This document shows, in pieces, positions 1-5,182 of a stretch of DNA of 5,182 nucleotides; the first letter of the stretch is position 1; each line of letters opens with the position of its first letter. The stretch is from CAYUYH01 sp964449175 (GTDB lineage Bacteria; Planctomycetota; Phycisphaerae; SM23-33). The DNA lies in contig CAYUYH010000191.1 in the NCBI GenBank assembly GCA_964449175.1, positions 1 to 5,182 on the forward strand. Direction: 5' to 3'. A model generated the notes under the pieces. The model searched no databases and was not told the origin of the DNA. It saw nothing but the letters and a program-made list of their open reading frames with translations. The position numbers were made by a program, and so were the translations under genes.

Positions 1-88
1 GTGTTCGTGATGTCGCGGGCCGGGCGCCAAGACCGCCGGCCAACGTCCGCGGAATGGTATCCACGCCCGACGAGCAGGTCAAGCGCTA

Positions 89-116
89 TTGCCACGCTCG
101 CCGGGGCGAGTATCCT
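89..116 (+). promoter_or_regulatory. Candidate sigma-70-type promoter for the enolase-superfamily gene
   Basis: TTGCCA at 89-94 matches the -35 consensus at 5 of 6 bases. It is followed by a 16-base spacer and TATCCT at 111-116, which matches the -10 consensus at 4 of 6. Transcription would start near 123, leaving a leader of about 65 bases before the ATG at 188. A hairpin lies inside the spacer (97-110). This is inferred from consensus matching only, and the -10 box is weak. Confidence 0.35.
97..110. repeat. Short GC-rich hairpin (5-bp stem, 4-base loop)
   Basis: CTCGC at 97-101 pairs with GCGAG at 106-110 around a CGGG loop. The 12-base core TCGCCGGGGCGA recurs at 2764-2775, where the outer C-G pair is replaced by G-C. 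No T-tract follows, so it is a poor intrinsic terminator. It could be the end of an upstream transcript, or chance in GC-rich DNA. Confidence 0.4.
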
Positions 117-175
117 CTAGGTGTTCCCAATTTCCGTTGGAGGTCGTCGCCGCCCGCGCCAGGGCGGCTGCGGAC

Positions 176-182
176 GAGGAAG
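176..182 (+). promoter_or_regulatory. Ribosome binding site deciding the start at 188
   Basis: GAGGAAG lies here, with its GAGGA core at 176-180 and 7 bases before the ATG at 188. This is the best Shine-Dalgarno match near the N-terminus. It favours ATG 188 over the in-frame TTG at 89 and the second in-frame ATG at 206. Confidence 0.6.
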
Positions 183-187
183 CAGCA

Positions 188-1351
188 ATGGCAGTTGCGG
201 CAGAGATGCTGGAGATATACCGCACGCGCACGCCGATGCGCGCGTTTGAGCACGCCGCAGCCGCTCGCAGCTTGGCCGAGGCTGTGATCGTGCGCGTGAC
301 GCTCGCCGACGGGCGCAGCGGCGTCGGCGAGACGCTGCCGCGGCCCTATGTCACCGGCGAGACGACAGACAGTGTCATCGCGGACCTGACGAACATCATT
401 TGGCCGGCCGTCGCCGAGATGGAGCTGGCCGACGGCGAGCTGGTCAAGGCGCCGGCTGTCGACGCGAAAGGGCGGTGCATCAACGCGGCCGCCTGCGCGG
501 CTGAGCTTGCCCTGGCCGACGCACTGATCGATGAGCGGGCGTGGCGGCGGCTGGCCGGCGGCGCCGCGGCGAGGCGGCGGGGGCAGAAGCTGGCCGCGCG
601 CGTCAGCGGCGTGCTCGGCTCGGCCGATGCGGGCAAAACCGGCAGGCAGCTCCGCAAGATGCGTCTGTTCGGCCTGCGGGACTTCAAGCTGAAGCTGGGC
701 TTCTCGCCCGAGGCCGACAGCGCGAACACCGAGGCGGTGCGGCGGCGGATCGGCCTGGACGTCGCAGCCGGCAGGCGCACGCTGCGCGTGGACGTAAACG
801 GCGGATGGACCGCGGAGCGGACTGTCTCCCAGACCGCTGAGCTCAGGAAGCTCGGCGTCTGCGCGGCCGAGCAGCCGATCTTCTGCCCGGCAGCCGAACT
901 CGCCAAGTTGGCCGGTCAGTGCAAGCTGCCGCTGATCGCGGATGAGTCGCTGATAACCCTGGCCGACGCCGAGGCGCTGCTGCCGGCCGGGGCGAAGGTG
1001 TGGTGGAACATCCGCATCTCGAAGAACGGCGGGCTCGCCCGAAGCCTGGCGCTCGCCCGACTGGCCGCACAGCACGGCGTGCCGTTCGTCGTCGGATGCA
1101 TGGTCGGGGAGAGCGGCATCCTGTCTGCCGCCCAGCGCAGGCTGCTGCAACTGGCCCCGCAGCCACGGTTCGTCGAGGGCAACTACGGGCGGTTCCTCCT
1201 GGCCGACGACCTTACGCGCCCCTCGCCGAGGTTCGGCTACGGCGGAAAGCTGAAGGTCCTGCCCGGCGCCGGCCTGGGCGTCGCCCTCGACGCAGTCAAG
1301 CTCGCCAGCTACGGCAGACTGGTCACGTGCCTCAGCCGCGAGGACATCTGA
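188..1351 (+). CDS. Enolase-superfamily enzyme (muconate lactonizing / dipeptide epimerase-like), substrate unknown
   Basis: This 387-residue protein has the two-domain enolase-superfamily layout: an N-terminal capping domain (about 1-130) and a C-terminal barrel. These enzymes abstract a proton next to a carboxylate bound to Mg2+. Visible barrel motifs are K167-x-K169 (strand 2 base), metal ligands D202 (VDVNGGW), E228 (AEQP) and D252 (ADES), and the late loop GCMVGESG at 303-310. The sixth-strand segment reads NIRISKNGG (274-282). In MLE-type enzymes such as E. coli YcjG this is NIK, so the second catalytic lysine is R276 here. The DxD pair that binds the dipeptide amino group in Ala-Glu epimerases is replaced by E330 and N332. 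The fold is clear, but epimerase activity should not be assumed; racemase, cycloisomerase or a lyase are alternatives. The start at 188 follows a good ribosome site. An upstream TTG at 89 would add 33 arginine/alanine-rich residues without family resemblance. No neighbour suggests a pathway. The stop is TGA at 1349-1351. Confidence 0.88.
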   Translation: MAVAAEMLEIYRTRTPMRAFEHAAAARSLAEAVIVRVTLADGRSGVGETLPRPYVTGETTDSVIADLTNIIWPAVAEMELADGELVKAPAVDAKGRCINAAACAAELALADALIDERAWRRLAGGAAARRRGQKLAARVSGVLGSADAGKTGRQLRKMRLFGLRDFKLKLGFSPEADSANTEAVRRRIGLDVAAGRRTLRVDVNGGWTAERTVSQTAELRKLGVCAAEQPIFCPAAELAKLAGQCKLPLIADESLITLADAEALLPAGAKVWWNIRISKNGGLARSLALARLAAQHGVPFVVGCMVGESGILSAAQRRLLQLAPQPRFVEGNYGRFLLADDLTRPSPRFGYGGKLKVLPGAGLGVALDAVKLASYGRLVTCLSREDI

Positions 1352-1386
1352 CAAGTCCAGGCCAACCGATGTCGAATGCGATATGT

Positions 1387-2652
1387 CTACTTCCTCCTGC
1401 GGCGCAGCGCGGCCAGGGCGCCGAAGGCCAGCAGGGCGATCGTAGTCGGCTCGGGTATCGGCAGATACTCCTGCGTCACCAGCAGCGGGTCGCCGATCAT
1501 CACCATCCCGTAGTGCCAGTCCTTCTCGTAGGTGCTGAAGCCGGAGATAGCCCGCTGATTCCACCAGTTCAGCCAGGCGTCGCCGAAGGTCTCCCCCAGG
1601 CCAAGAGGGTTGAAGTAGTCTTGAAACTCGAGCATGCTGCCGGTCTTGGTCGAGCCCACCGCCAGCAGGCCCATGTCCGTCCCGAAGACGTACTCGCCGG
1701 CCATGTAGCCATCCTCGGTGAACCTGGCGTTGGAGCAGGCGAAGAGGTTGTAGAACAGCACGTTGGGGTCCACGCCCTCCAGCTCGTCGTTGTAGACAAG
1801 TCCGCCGGTCCACTCGTCGCCGATCTTGAACCAGTGCAAACTGGAGTCGGAGTGGGCGCAGAGCAGCACGTGCTCATACTCCTGGGCGATGCGGGCCTTG
1901 TAGTCGTCGGCGGTGGTCGTGGCGCCGTCGGAGATGATCGTCGTGGCCCCTTCCACTGCGGCGTCGAGGTTTCCGCCCCACGTGCCGGCCCAGGAGGCCC
2001 AGTCGTCGTCAATGTACGCCAGGCCCGTGCGGGCCACCTGGAGGTTGCCGTAGCGGTAGGCGTGGTTGCGGGCGAAGTACTCGTTCAGCATGCCTGCCTC
2101 GGTTCGGCCGGGGTGCAGGCCGGTCAGGTTGCTGGTTTGCAGCCGGCCTACCCAGATCTCCGGAGCGACATAGCGACTGTGCGTGTCGATTCGGCCATCA
2201 ACGTCGGCATCCCACCAGTTCCCGGTCAGGTCCTCGTAGTACAGGTCGCACGGGAAGTAGTCATAGCTCCAGTCGGTGTGTTCCTCGATCTCGAAGTTGA
2301 ATACCGGCAGGTCGCCGACAAATACCGCGCCGGCCAGCCCGTCCGTGTTGTAGCGGTCGGCTAGGTGGGTACGCAGCGAGTTGGGGTCCGCGAAGGGAGT
2401 CGTGGTGATCGTCGGCGTGTATCCCTGTAGCTGGATGTCCTGGGCGTATTGGTTAATAGCGGCCGTGATCTCTCCGCTGTTGTACAACGAGTTCTCGACG
2501 ATGATCTCGACATTGCCCAGACTGCTGGGCGGAGGCGCGTCGGCCAGGGTCGCCGGCGGCGGGACAAGACACAGCGCAGCGACTGCGCAGACACAGACAG
2601 CCGCGCGCATCCAGAGACGATACGGCCGGAGAGAGATGATCATGGCGGGCAC
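1387..2652 (-). CDS. Secreted peptidase C25 (gingipain)-like protein with PEP-CTERM sorting signal
   Basis: This 421-residue protein is predicted to be exported. Residues 1-39 form a signal peptide: basic start, hydrophobic stretch about 17-30, and cleavage probably near ATLADA (34-39). The body resembles clan CD cysteine peptidases of family C25. It has an Asp-rich loop DADVDG (148-153) that could bind calcium, EIWVGRL (165-171), a candidate catalytic His in CAHS (H267) and a candidate catalytic Cys in FACS (C306), followed by MGLLAVGST (327-335) and MIGDPLL (385-391). Residues 398-421 are a PEP-CTERM tail: PEP at 400-402, a hydrophobic segment about 404-416, then RRRRK. In exosortase systems this tail is cleaved and the protein is anchored or released at the surface. 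No exosortase gene is in the window. The start is GTG, chosen because GGAG lies 5 bases upstream; Met4 would be 14 bases from it. The gene would be read from a promoter about 310 bases upstream through a structured leader. The substrate is unknown. The signal peptide and tail are clear; the peptidase assignment is by motif. Confidence 0.85.
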   Translation of the reverse strand: MPAMIISLRPYRLWMRAAVCVCAVAALCLVPPPATLADAPPPSSLGNVEIIVENSLYNSGEITAAINQYAQDIQLQGYTPTITTTPFADPNSLRTHLADRYNTDGLAGAVFVGDLPVFNFEIEEHTDWSYDYFPCDLYYEDLTGNWWDADVDGRIDTHSRYVAPEIWVGRLQTSNLTGLHPGRTEAGMLNEYFARNHAYRYGNLQVARTGLAYIDDDWASWAGTWGGNLDAAVEGATTIISDGATTTADDYKARIAQEYEHVLLCAHSDSSLHWFKIGDEWTGGLVYNDELEGVDPNVLFYNLFACSNARFTEDGYMAGEYVFGTDMGLLAVGSTKTGSMLEFQDYFNPLGLGETFGDAWLNWWNQRAISGFSTYEKDWHYGMVMIGDPLLVTQEYLPIPEPTTIALLAFGALAALRRRRK

Positions 2653-2657
2653 TTCGT

Positions 2658-2661
2658 CTCC
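2658..2661 (-). promoter_or_regulatory. Ribosome binding site supporting the GTG start at 2652
   Basis: GGAG on the minus strand ends 5 bases before GTG (2652-2650). The next in-frame start, ATG at 2643-2641, lies 14 bases from it, beyond normal spacing. The motif therefore favours the GTG start, which adds three residues to the signal peptide. Confidence 0.5.
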
Positions 2662-2785
2662 ATGGGCGCGACACTGGTCGCGGTTGCGTCAACACACGGT
2701 CCGCGGAAACCCGGAGGGGGAAGGTGGGATCAATTGGGTCTCACCCTACCCTCGCGATAGCAGTCGCCGGGGCGACCTTGGCCCT

Positions 2786-2808
2786 CTCCGCCGTTTCCAC
2801 AAGCGGAG
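2786..2808. repeat. Hairpin repeat, copy A
   Basis: CTCCGC at 2786-2791 pairs with GCGGAG at 2803-2808 around an 11-base loop. It matches the copy at 2926-2948 in 21 of 24 aligned columns, including the loop core TCCACAA. The two copies start 140 bases apart in the same orientation. As leftward RNA the loop reads UUGUGGA. GACC/GGTC outside the stem could extend it across a 9-base bulge. Confidence 0.6.
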
Positions 2809-2849
2809 GTCGGAGCTGAAACTGCGCGGGGTCGGCCGGGGCGGCCTAA

Positions 2850-2885
2850 GGCAGGAAGATTCGAGCGAGCGGGACTCGCCCTGCC
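2850..2885. repeat. Bulged two-part hairpin in the peptidase leader
   Basis: GGCAGG at 2850-2855 pairs with CCTGCC at 2880-2885, and GCGAG at 2865-2869 pairs with CTCGC at 2875-2879. One side of the stem is continuous; the other carries a 9-base bulge (AAGATTCGA on the plus strand) and the loop is 5 bases. Eleven base pairs in all make this the longest stem of the region. Confidence 0.5.
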
Positions 2886-2895
2886 CGTTGCGGGA

Positions 2896-2920
2896 GGCCC
2901 GGTCGGCTCATGGCCGGGCC
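2896..2920. repeat. GC-only 7-bp stem-loop in the peptidase leader
   Basis: GGCCCGG at 2896-2902 is perfectly complementary to CCGGGCC at 2914-2920 with an 11-base loop. No run of T follows on either strand, so it is not a typical intrinsic terminator. Confidence 0.55.
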
Positions 2921-2925
2921 TGGTG

Positions 2926-2948
2926 CTCCGCCGCTCTCCACAACGGAG
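2926..2948. repeat. Hairpin repeat, copy B
   Basis: CTCCG at 2926-2930 pairs with CGGAG at 2944-2948; the outer bases G2925 and C2949 extend the stem to 6 pairs. It is the second copy of the element at 2786-2808, sharing CTCCGCCG at the left, TCCACAA in the loop and CGGAG at the right. It overlaps the inverted repeat at 2940-2954, so the RNA could switch between two folds. Confidence 0.6.
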
Positions 2949-2954
2949 CGTTGT
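2940..2954. repeat. Perfect inverted repeat at the leftward transcription start
   Basis: ACAACG (2940-2945), a GAG spacer, and CGTTGT (2949-2954) form a perfect 6-bp dyad. It lies a few bases downstream of the predicted leftward start near 2957. It could be a repressor operator or the first RNA hairpin of the leader; the sequence alone does not decide. Confidence 0.45.
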
Positions 2955-2963
2955 ACGCCACAT

Positions 2964-2992
2964 ATATTACACTGCACACTGGGAAATGTCAA
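2964..2992 (-). promoter_or_regulatory. Strong sigma-70-type promoter directed at the leader and peptidase gene
   Basis: On the minus strand TTGACA (plus 2987-2992) is a perfect -35 box. It is followed by a 17-base spacer and TAATAT (plus 2964-2969), which matches the -10 consensus at 4 of 6. It sits in one of the few AT-rich stretches of the window. Transcription would start near 2957 and run through a leader of about 305 bases to the GTG at 2652. Confidence 0.65.
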
Positions 2993-3098
2993 GCCCCACA
3001 CCGCTACAACATCTTTGAATTTGGGTATTAAGGTGCCAGCGCGACCGGTGGCGCCCCGCATGGGCCGCCCGCGGGCAAATCGAGGCCGGGGCGGGCTC
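2993..3098. other. Spacer between divergent promoters, no gene seen
   Basis: This stretch separates the leftward promoter from the uvrB promoter. Its left part (about 3007-3030) is AT-rich, its right part very GC-rich, with a 10-base palindrome GCCCGCGGGC at 3067-3076. I see no coding sequence and no recognisable SOS (LexA) box. Confidence 0.4.
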
Positions 3099-3126
3099 GT
3101 GACGGTCCGCTGTGTGCGGGTATAAT
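3099..3126 (+). promoter_or_regulatory. Promoter for uvrB
   Basis: A perfect TATAAT -10 box lies at 3121-3126, preceded by a 16-base spacer and GTGACG at 3099-3104, which matches the -35 consensus at 4 of 6 (the TGAC core). Transcription would begin near 3133, giving a leader of only about 25 bases to the uvrB ATG at 3158. The short leader argues for ATG 3158 over the in-frame TTG at 3134. No strong Shine-Dalgarno precedes the ATG. Confidence 0.6.
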
Positions 3127-3157
3127 CAACCGTTTGACCCCAGTAGCGTGGGCGGAC

Positions 3158-5182
3158 ATGGGCGATCTTCACGTCATCTCGGAGATGCAGCCTCGCGGCG
3201 ATCAGCCGGCGGCTATCGATCGCCTGGCGGCCAACTTCCGCGACGGACAGAACTGCAACGTCCTGCTGGGCGTCACCGGCAGCGGCAAGACCTTCACGAT
3301 GGCCCACCTCGTCGAGCGGCTGAACAAGCCCACGCTCGTCATCAGCCACAACAAGACCCTCGCCGCACAGCTCTACGAGGAGTTCAAGGACCTCTTCCCC
3401 GACAACAAGGTCGAGTACTTCGTCAGCTACTACGACTACTACCAGCCCGAGGCGTACATCCCGCAGCGCGACATCTACATCGAGAAGGACGCCTCGCGCA
3501 ACGACGACCTGGACCGCCTGCGCCTCTCAGCCACCACCAGCCTGTCGGGGCGGCGCGACGTGCTGATCGTGGCCAGCGTGTCGTGCATCTTCGGCCTGGG
3601 CAGTCCGGAAGAGTACAAGCACATGGTCGTGCCCGTCCGCGTCGGGGAGAAGTGCGACCGCGACGAGCTGCTGCGCAGCCTGGTGAACGTGCAGTACGAC
3701 CGCAACGACGTGAACTTCAAGCGGGGCACGTTCCGCGTCCGCGGCGACACGGTGGACATCTACCCCGCCTACGAGCAGTTCGGCTACCAGGTGGAGCTGT
3801 TCGGCGAGACGATCGACGCCGTTCACCTGATAAACCCCACGACCGGCGCGGTGCTCAGCAGCACCGACCAGGCGTTCATATTCCCAGCCGTGCACTACGT
3901 CGCGCCGGAAGACGCCGTGGAGCGGGCGACCGCGTCCATCCGCCACGAGCTGGAGATGCGGCTGATCGAGCTGCGCAACGCCGGCAAGCTGCTGGAGGCC
4001 CAGCGCCTCGCCGCCCGCACGCGATACGACATCGAGATGCTCCAGGAGGTCGGCTACTGCCCGGGCATCGAGAACTACTCCCGCCACCTCGACGGCCGGT
4101 CGCCGGGCCAGCGACCCTACACGCTGATCGACTACTTCGGCGACGACTACCTGCTGATCATCGACGAGTCGCACGTGACGATCCCGCAGCTCCGCGCGAT
4201 GTACAACGGCGACCGCAGCCGCAAGGAGGTGCTGGTGGAGCACGGCTTCCGCCTGCCCAGCGCGCTGGACAATCGCCCGCTGCGCTTCGAGGAGTTCCAG
4301 CAGCTCTGGAAGCAGGTGCTGTTCGTCTCAGCCACGCCGGGCGAGTGGGAGGTCCAGCTTACCGGGGGGGAGGTCGTCGAGCAGATCATCCGTCCGACGG
4401 GGCTGGTGGACCCGGCCATCGAGGTCCGCGCCGCCCGCGGGCAGGTGGGCGACCTGCTGGAAGAGGTCGCCAAGCGCGTCGCCGCCGGCGAGAGGACGCT
4501 GATCACCACGCTGACAAAGCGGCTGGCCGAGGACCTGTCCCAATACATCTCCGCCGAGGGGCATCGCTGCCGCTACCTGCACAGCGAGATCGACACGCTG
4601 GATCGCGTGGACATCCTGCGCGACCTGCGGGCAGGGGCGTTCGACGTGCTGGTGGGCATCAACCTGCTCCGAGAGGGGCTGGACCTGCCGGAGGTCTCGC
4701 TGGTGGCTATCCTCGACGCCGATAAGGAGGGCTTCCTAAGGTCGGCGACGAGCCTGATCCAGACGATTGGCCGATGCGCGCGCAACGTCAACGCGCGGGT
4801 GCTGCTCTACGCCGACCGCGTGACCGACGCGATGCGACAGGCCATCGATGAGACCACGCGCCGCCGGCAGATACAGCTCGTCTACAACGAAGAGCACAAC
4901 ATCACGCCGCGGACCATCCGCAAGGCCATCCGCTCCACGCTGTCCGAGCAGGTCCAGGCCAGGCGGATCGCCCGCGAGGCGATCGGCGCCAGCGAGACGG
5001 AGTTCGACCGCGCCGAGCTGATCAGCGAGCTGGAGGCGGAGATGCTGGAGGCGGCCGAGGCGCTGGAGTTCGAGCGGGCGGCGCAGCTCCGCGACCGCAT
5101 CAAGCTGCTCATGGAGCGCGACCAGCAGGACCAGAAGAAGCTGAAGAAGTTATTCCGCTGTCAACCAGCGGCGCGGCGGAGC
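3158..5182 (+). CDS. uvrB: UvrB, excinuclease ABC subunit B (3' end cut by window)
   Basis: UvrB is the cytoplasmic DNA-dependent ATPase that receives damaged DNA from UvrA, verifies the lesion and recruits UvrC for dual incision. The 675 residues visible align along their whole length with E. coli UvrB (673 residues). Walker A is GVTGSGKT (38-45, K45). The strand-separating beta-hairpin contains YYDYYQPEAY (91-100). Walker B is DESH (336-339), motif III SATPG (391-395), motif IV TTLTKR (450-455), motif V spans about 498-529 (GINLLREGLDLPEVS) and motif VI is QTIGRCARN (535-543). The C-terminal UVR domain that binds UvrC is at about 619-653, after a variable linker. All helicase motifs are present, so the protein should be active. 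Motif VI has Cys540 where E. coli has Ala. The frame is open at the window edge; the tail after the UVR domain is basic (KKLKKLFR) and the stop lies outside. ATG 3158 is supported by the promoter 30 bases upstream and by N-terminal alignment. It is transcribed away from the peptidase gene and seems to be expressed on its own. Confidence 0.98.
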   Translation, partial: MGDLHVISEMQPRGDQPAAIDRLAANFRDGQNCNVLLGVTGSGKTFTMAHLVERLNKPTLVISHNKTLAAQLYEEFKDLFPDNKVEYFVSYYDYYQPEAYIPQRDIYIEKDASRNDDLDRLRLSATTSLSGRRDVLIVASVSCIFGLGSPEEYKHMVVPVRVGEKCDRDELLRSLVNVQYDRNDVNFKRGTFRVRGDTVDIYPAYEQFGYQVELFGETIDAVHLINPTTGAVLSSTDQAFIFPAVHYVAPEDAVERATASIRHELEMRLIELRNAGKLLEAQRLAARTRYDIEMLQEVGYCPGIENYSRHLDGRSPGQRPYTLIDYFGDDYLLIIDESHVTIPQLRAMYNGDRSRKEVLVEHGFRLPSALDNRPLRFEEFQQLWKQVLFVSATPGEWEVQLTGGEVVEQIIRPTGLVDPAIEVRAARGQVGDLLEEVAKRVAAGERTLITTLTKRLAEDLSQYISAEGHRCRYLHSEIDTLDRVDILRDLRAGAFDVLVGINLLREGLDLPEVSLVAILDADKEGFLRSATSLIQTIGRCARNVNARVLLYADRVTDAMRQAIDETTRRRQIQLVYNEEHNITPRTIRKAIRSTLSEQVQARRIAREAIGASETEFDRAELISELEAEMLEAAEALEFERAAQLRDRIKLLMERDQQDQKKLKKLFRCQPAARRS

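Larger units (their letters stand above)
2653..2957 (-). ncRNA. Structured leader or independent small RNA upstream of the peptidase gene
   Basis: This interval has no plausible protein; its open frames are arginine/proline-rich translations of hairpins. Read leftward from the promoter at 2964-2992, it contains successive stem-loops: 2940-2954, 2926-2948 (these two overlap and compete), 2896-2920 (7-bp stem GGCCCGG/CCGGGCC), 2884-2894, 2850-2885 (two stacked stems with a 9-base bulge), 2834-2846, 2786-2808, 2763-2776, 2746-2760 and 2723-2745 (7-bp stem with one G-U pair). I searched by eye for conserved cores of RNase P RNA, tmRNA, SRP RNA, 6S RNA and common riboswitches and recognised none. 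No T-tract terminator is visible, which favours a long 5' leader of the peptidase gene over a free small RNA. The 70 bases nearest the gene look less structured. Confidence 0.45.

Noticed and set aside
54..287. 77-codon frame at the left edge, possibly the end or start of a small gene
   Set aside because: No ribosome site or recognisable motif, and it overlaps the better-supported enolase-family gene in another frame.
1343..1373. GACATC/GATGTC inverted repeat between the convergent genes as a terminator
   Set aside because: The stem is only 6 bp with a 19-base loop and no T-tract.
86..1813. 575-codon open frame on the minus strand opposite the enolase-family gene
   Set aside because: It is antisense to two better-supported genes, is rich in Arg, Ala, Gly and Pro, and shows no family motif; it is a by-product of high GC.
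1000..2364. 454-codon open frame on the plus strand across the end of the enolase-family gene and the peptidase gene
   Set aside because: It runs antisense to the peptidase, whose signal peptide, catalytic motifs and PEP-CTERM tail are clear, and its own translation is low in complexity.
2653..2957. Known RNA such as RNase P RNA, 6S, tmRNA or SRP RNA
   Set aside because: None of the conserved cores I can recall (for example GAGGAAAGTC of RNase P or GGAAGGAAGCAG of SRP RNA) is present on either strand. 6S RNA has little conserved sequence, so it is excluded less firmly.
2730..2963. 77-codon minus-strand frame inside the structured interval
   Set aside because: The translation is Arg/Gly/Pro-rich, its start lies at the promoter -10 box, and the DNA is better explained by stem-loops.
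4364..4370. Run of seven G in uvrB as a phase-variable or frameshift site
   Set aside because: The frame is intact across it and both sides match UvrB; a single homopolymer in a housekeeping repair gene is not evidence of phase variation.
3112..4725. 537-codon open frame on the plus strand overlapping uvrB
   Set aside because: It is an out-of-frame shadow; the uvrB frame contains every helicase motif.
1..5182. CRISPR array, insertion sequence, tRNA gene or attachment site
   Set aside because: No regularly spaced repeats, transposase motifs, terminal inverted repeats or tRNA cloverleaf were seen.

Overview
The window is GC-rich bacterial DNA holding three protein genes and one long structured non-coding interval. 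The organism is probably a planctomycete or a relative. This rests on high GC, a secreted protein with a PEP-CTERM sorting tail, and weak Shine-Dalgarno use at uvrB. It is inference, since no rRNA or marker phylogeny is available here.

Layout, left to right. Bases 1-187 hold no gene I can support, but they contain a candidate promoter and a hairpin ahead of the first gene. Bases 188-1351 (+) encode an enolase-superfamily enzyme of the muconate-lactonizing / dipeptide-epimerase type, with the usual second catalytic lysine replaced by arginine. It runs convergently, with a 35-base gap, into 1387-2652 (-), a secreted caspase-fold (peptidase C25, gingipain-like) cysteine peptidase with a signal peptide and a C-terminal PEP-CTERM tail. 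Bases 3158-5182 (+) encode UvrB, the damage-verification helicase of nucleotide excision repair. UvrB is complete through its UVR domain but runs off the window without a stop codon.

The 505-base interval between the divergent peptidase and uvrB genes is the most interesting part. It carries a strong-looking leftward promoter (TTGACA, 17-base spacer, TAATAT) about 310 bases upstream of the peptidase start. The transcript would begin with a chain of about nine GC-rich hairpins, two of which are near-identical 23-base copies with a shared loop sequence. I recognise no known riboswitch, RNase P, tmRNA, SRP or 6S RNA in it. It is either a long regulatory leader of the peptidase gene or a separate small RNA. 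A separate rightward promoter with a perfect TATAAT box sits just ahead of uvrB.

The three genes do not form an operon and have no obvious shared pathway. The enolase-family gene and the peptidase converge, and the peptidase and uvrB diverge from the structured interval.
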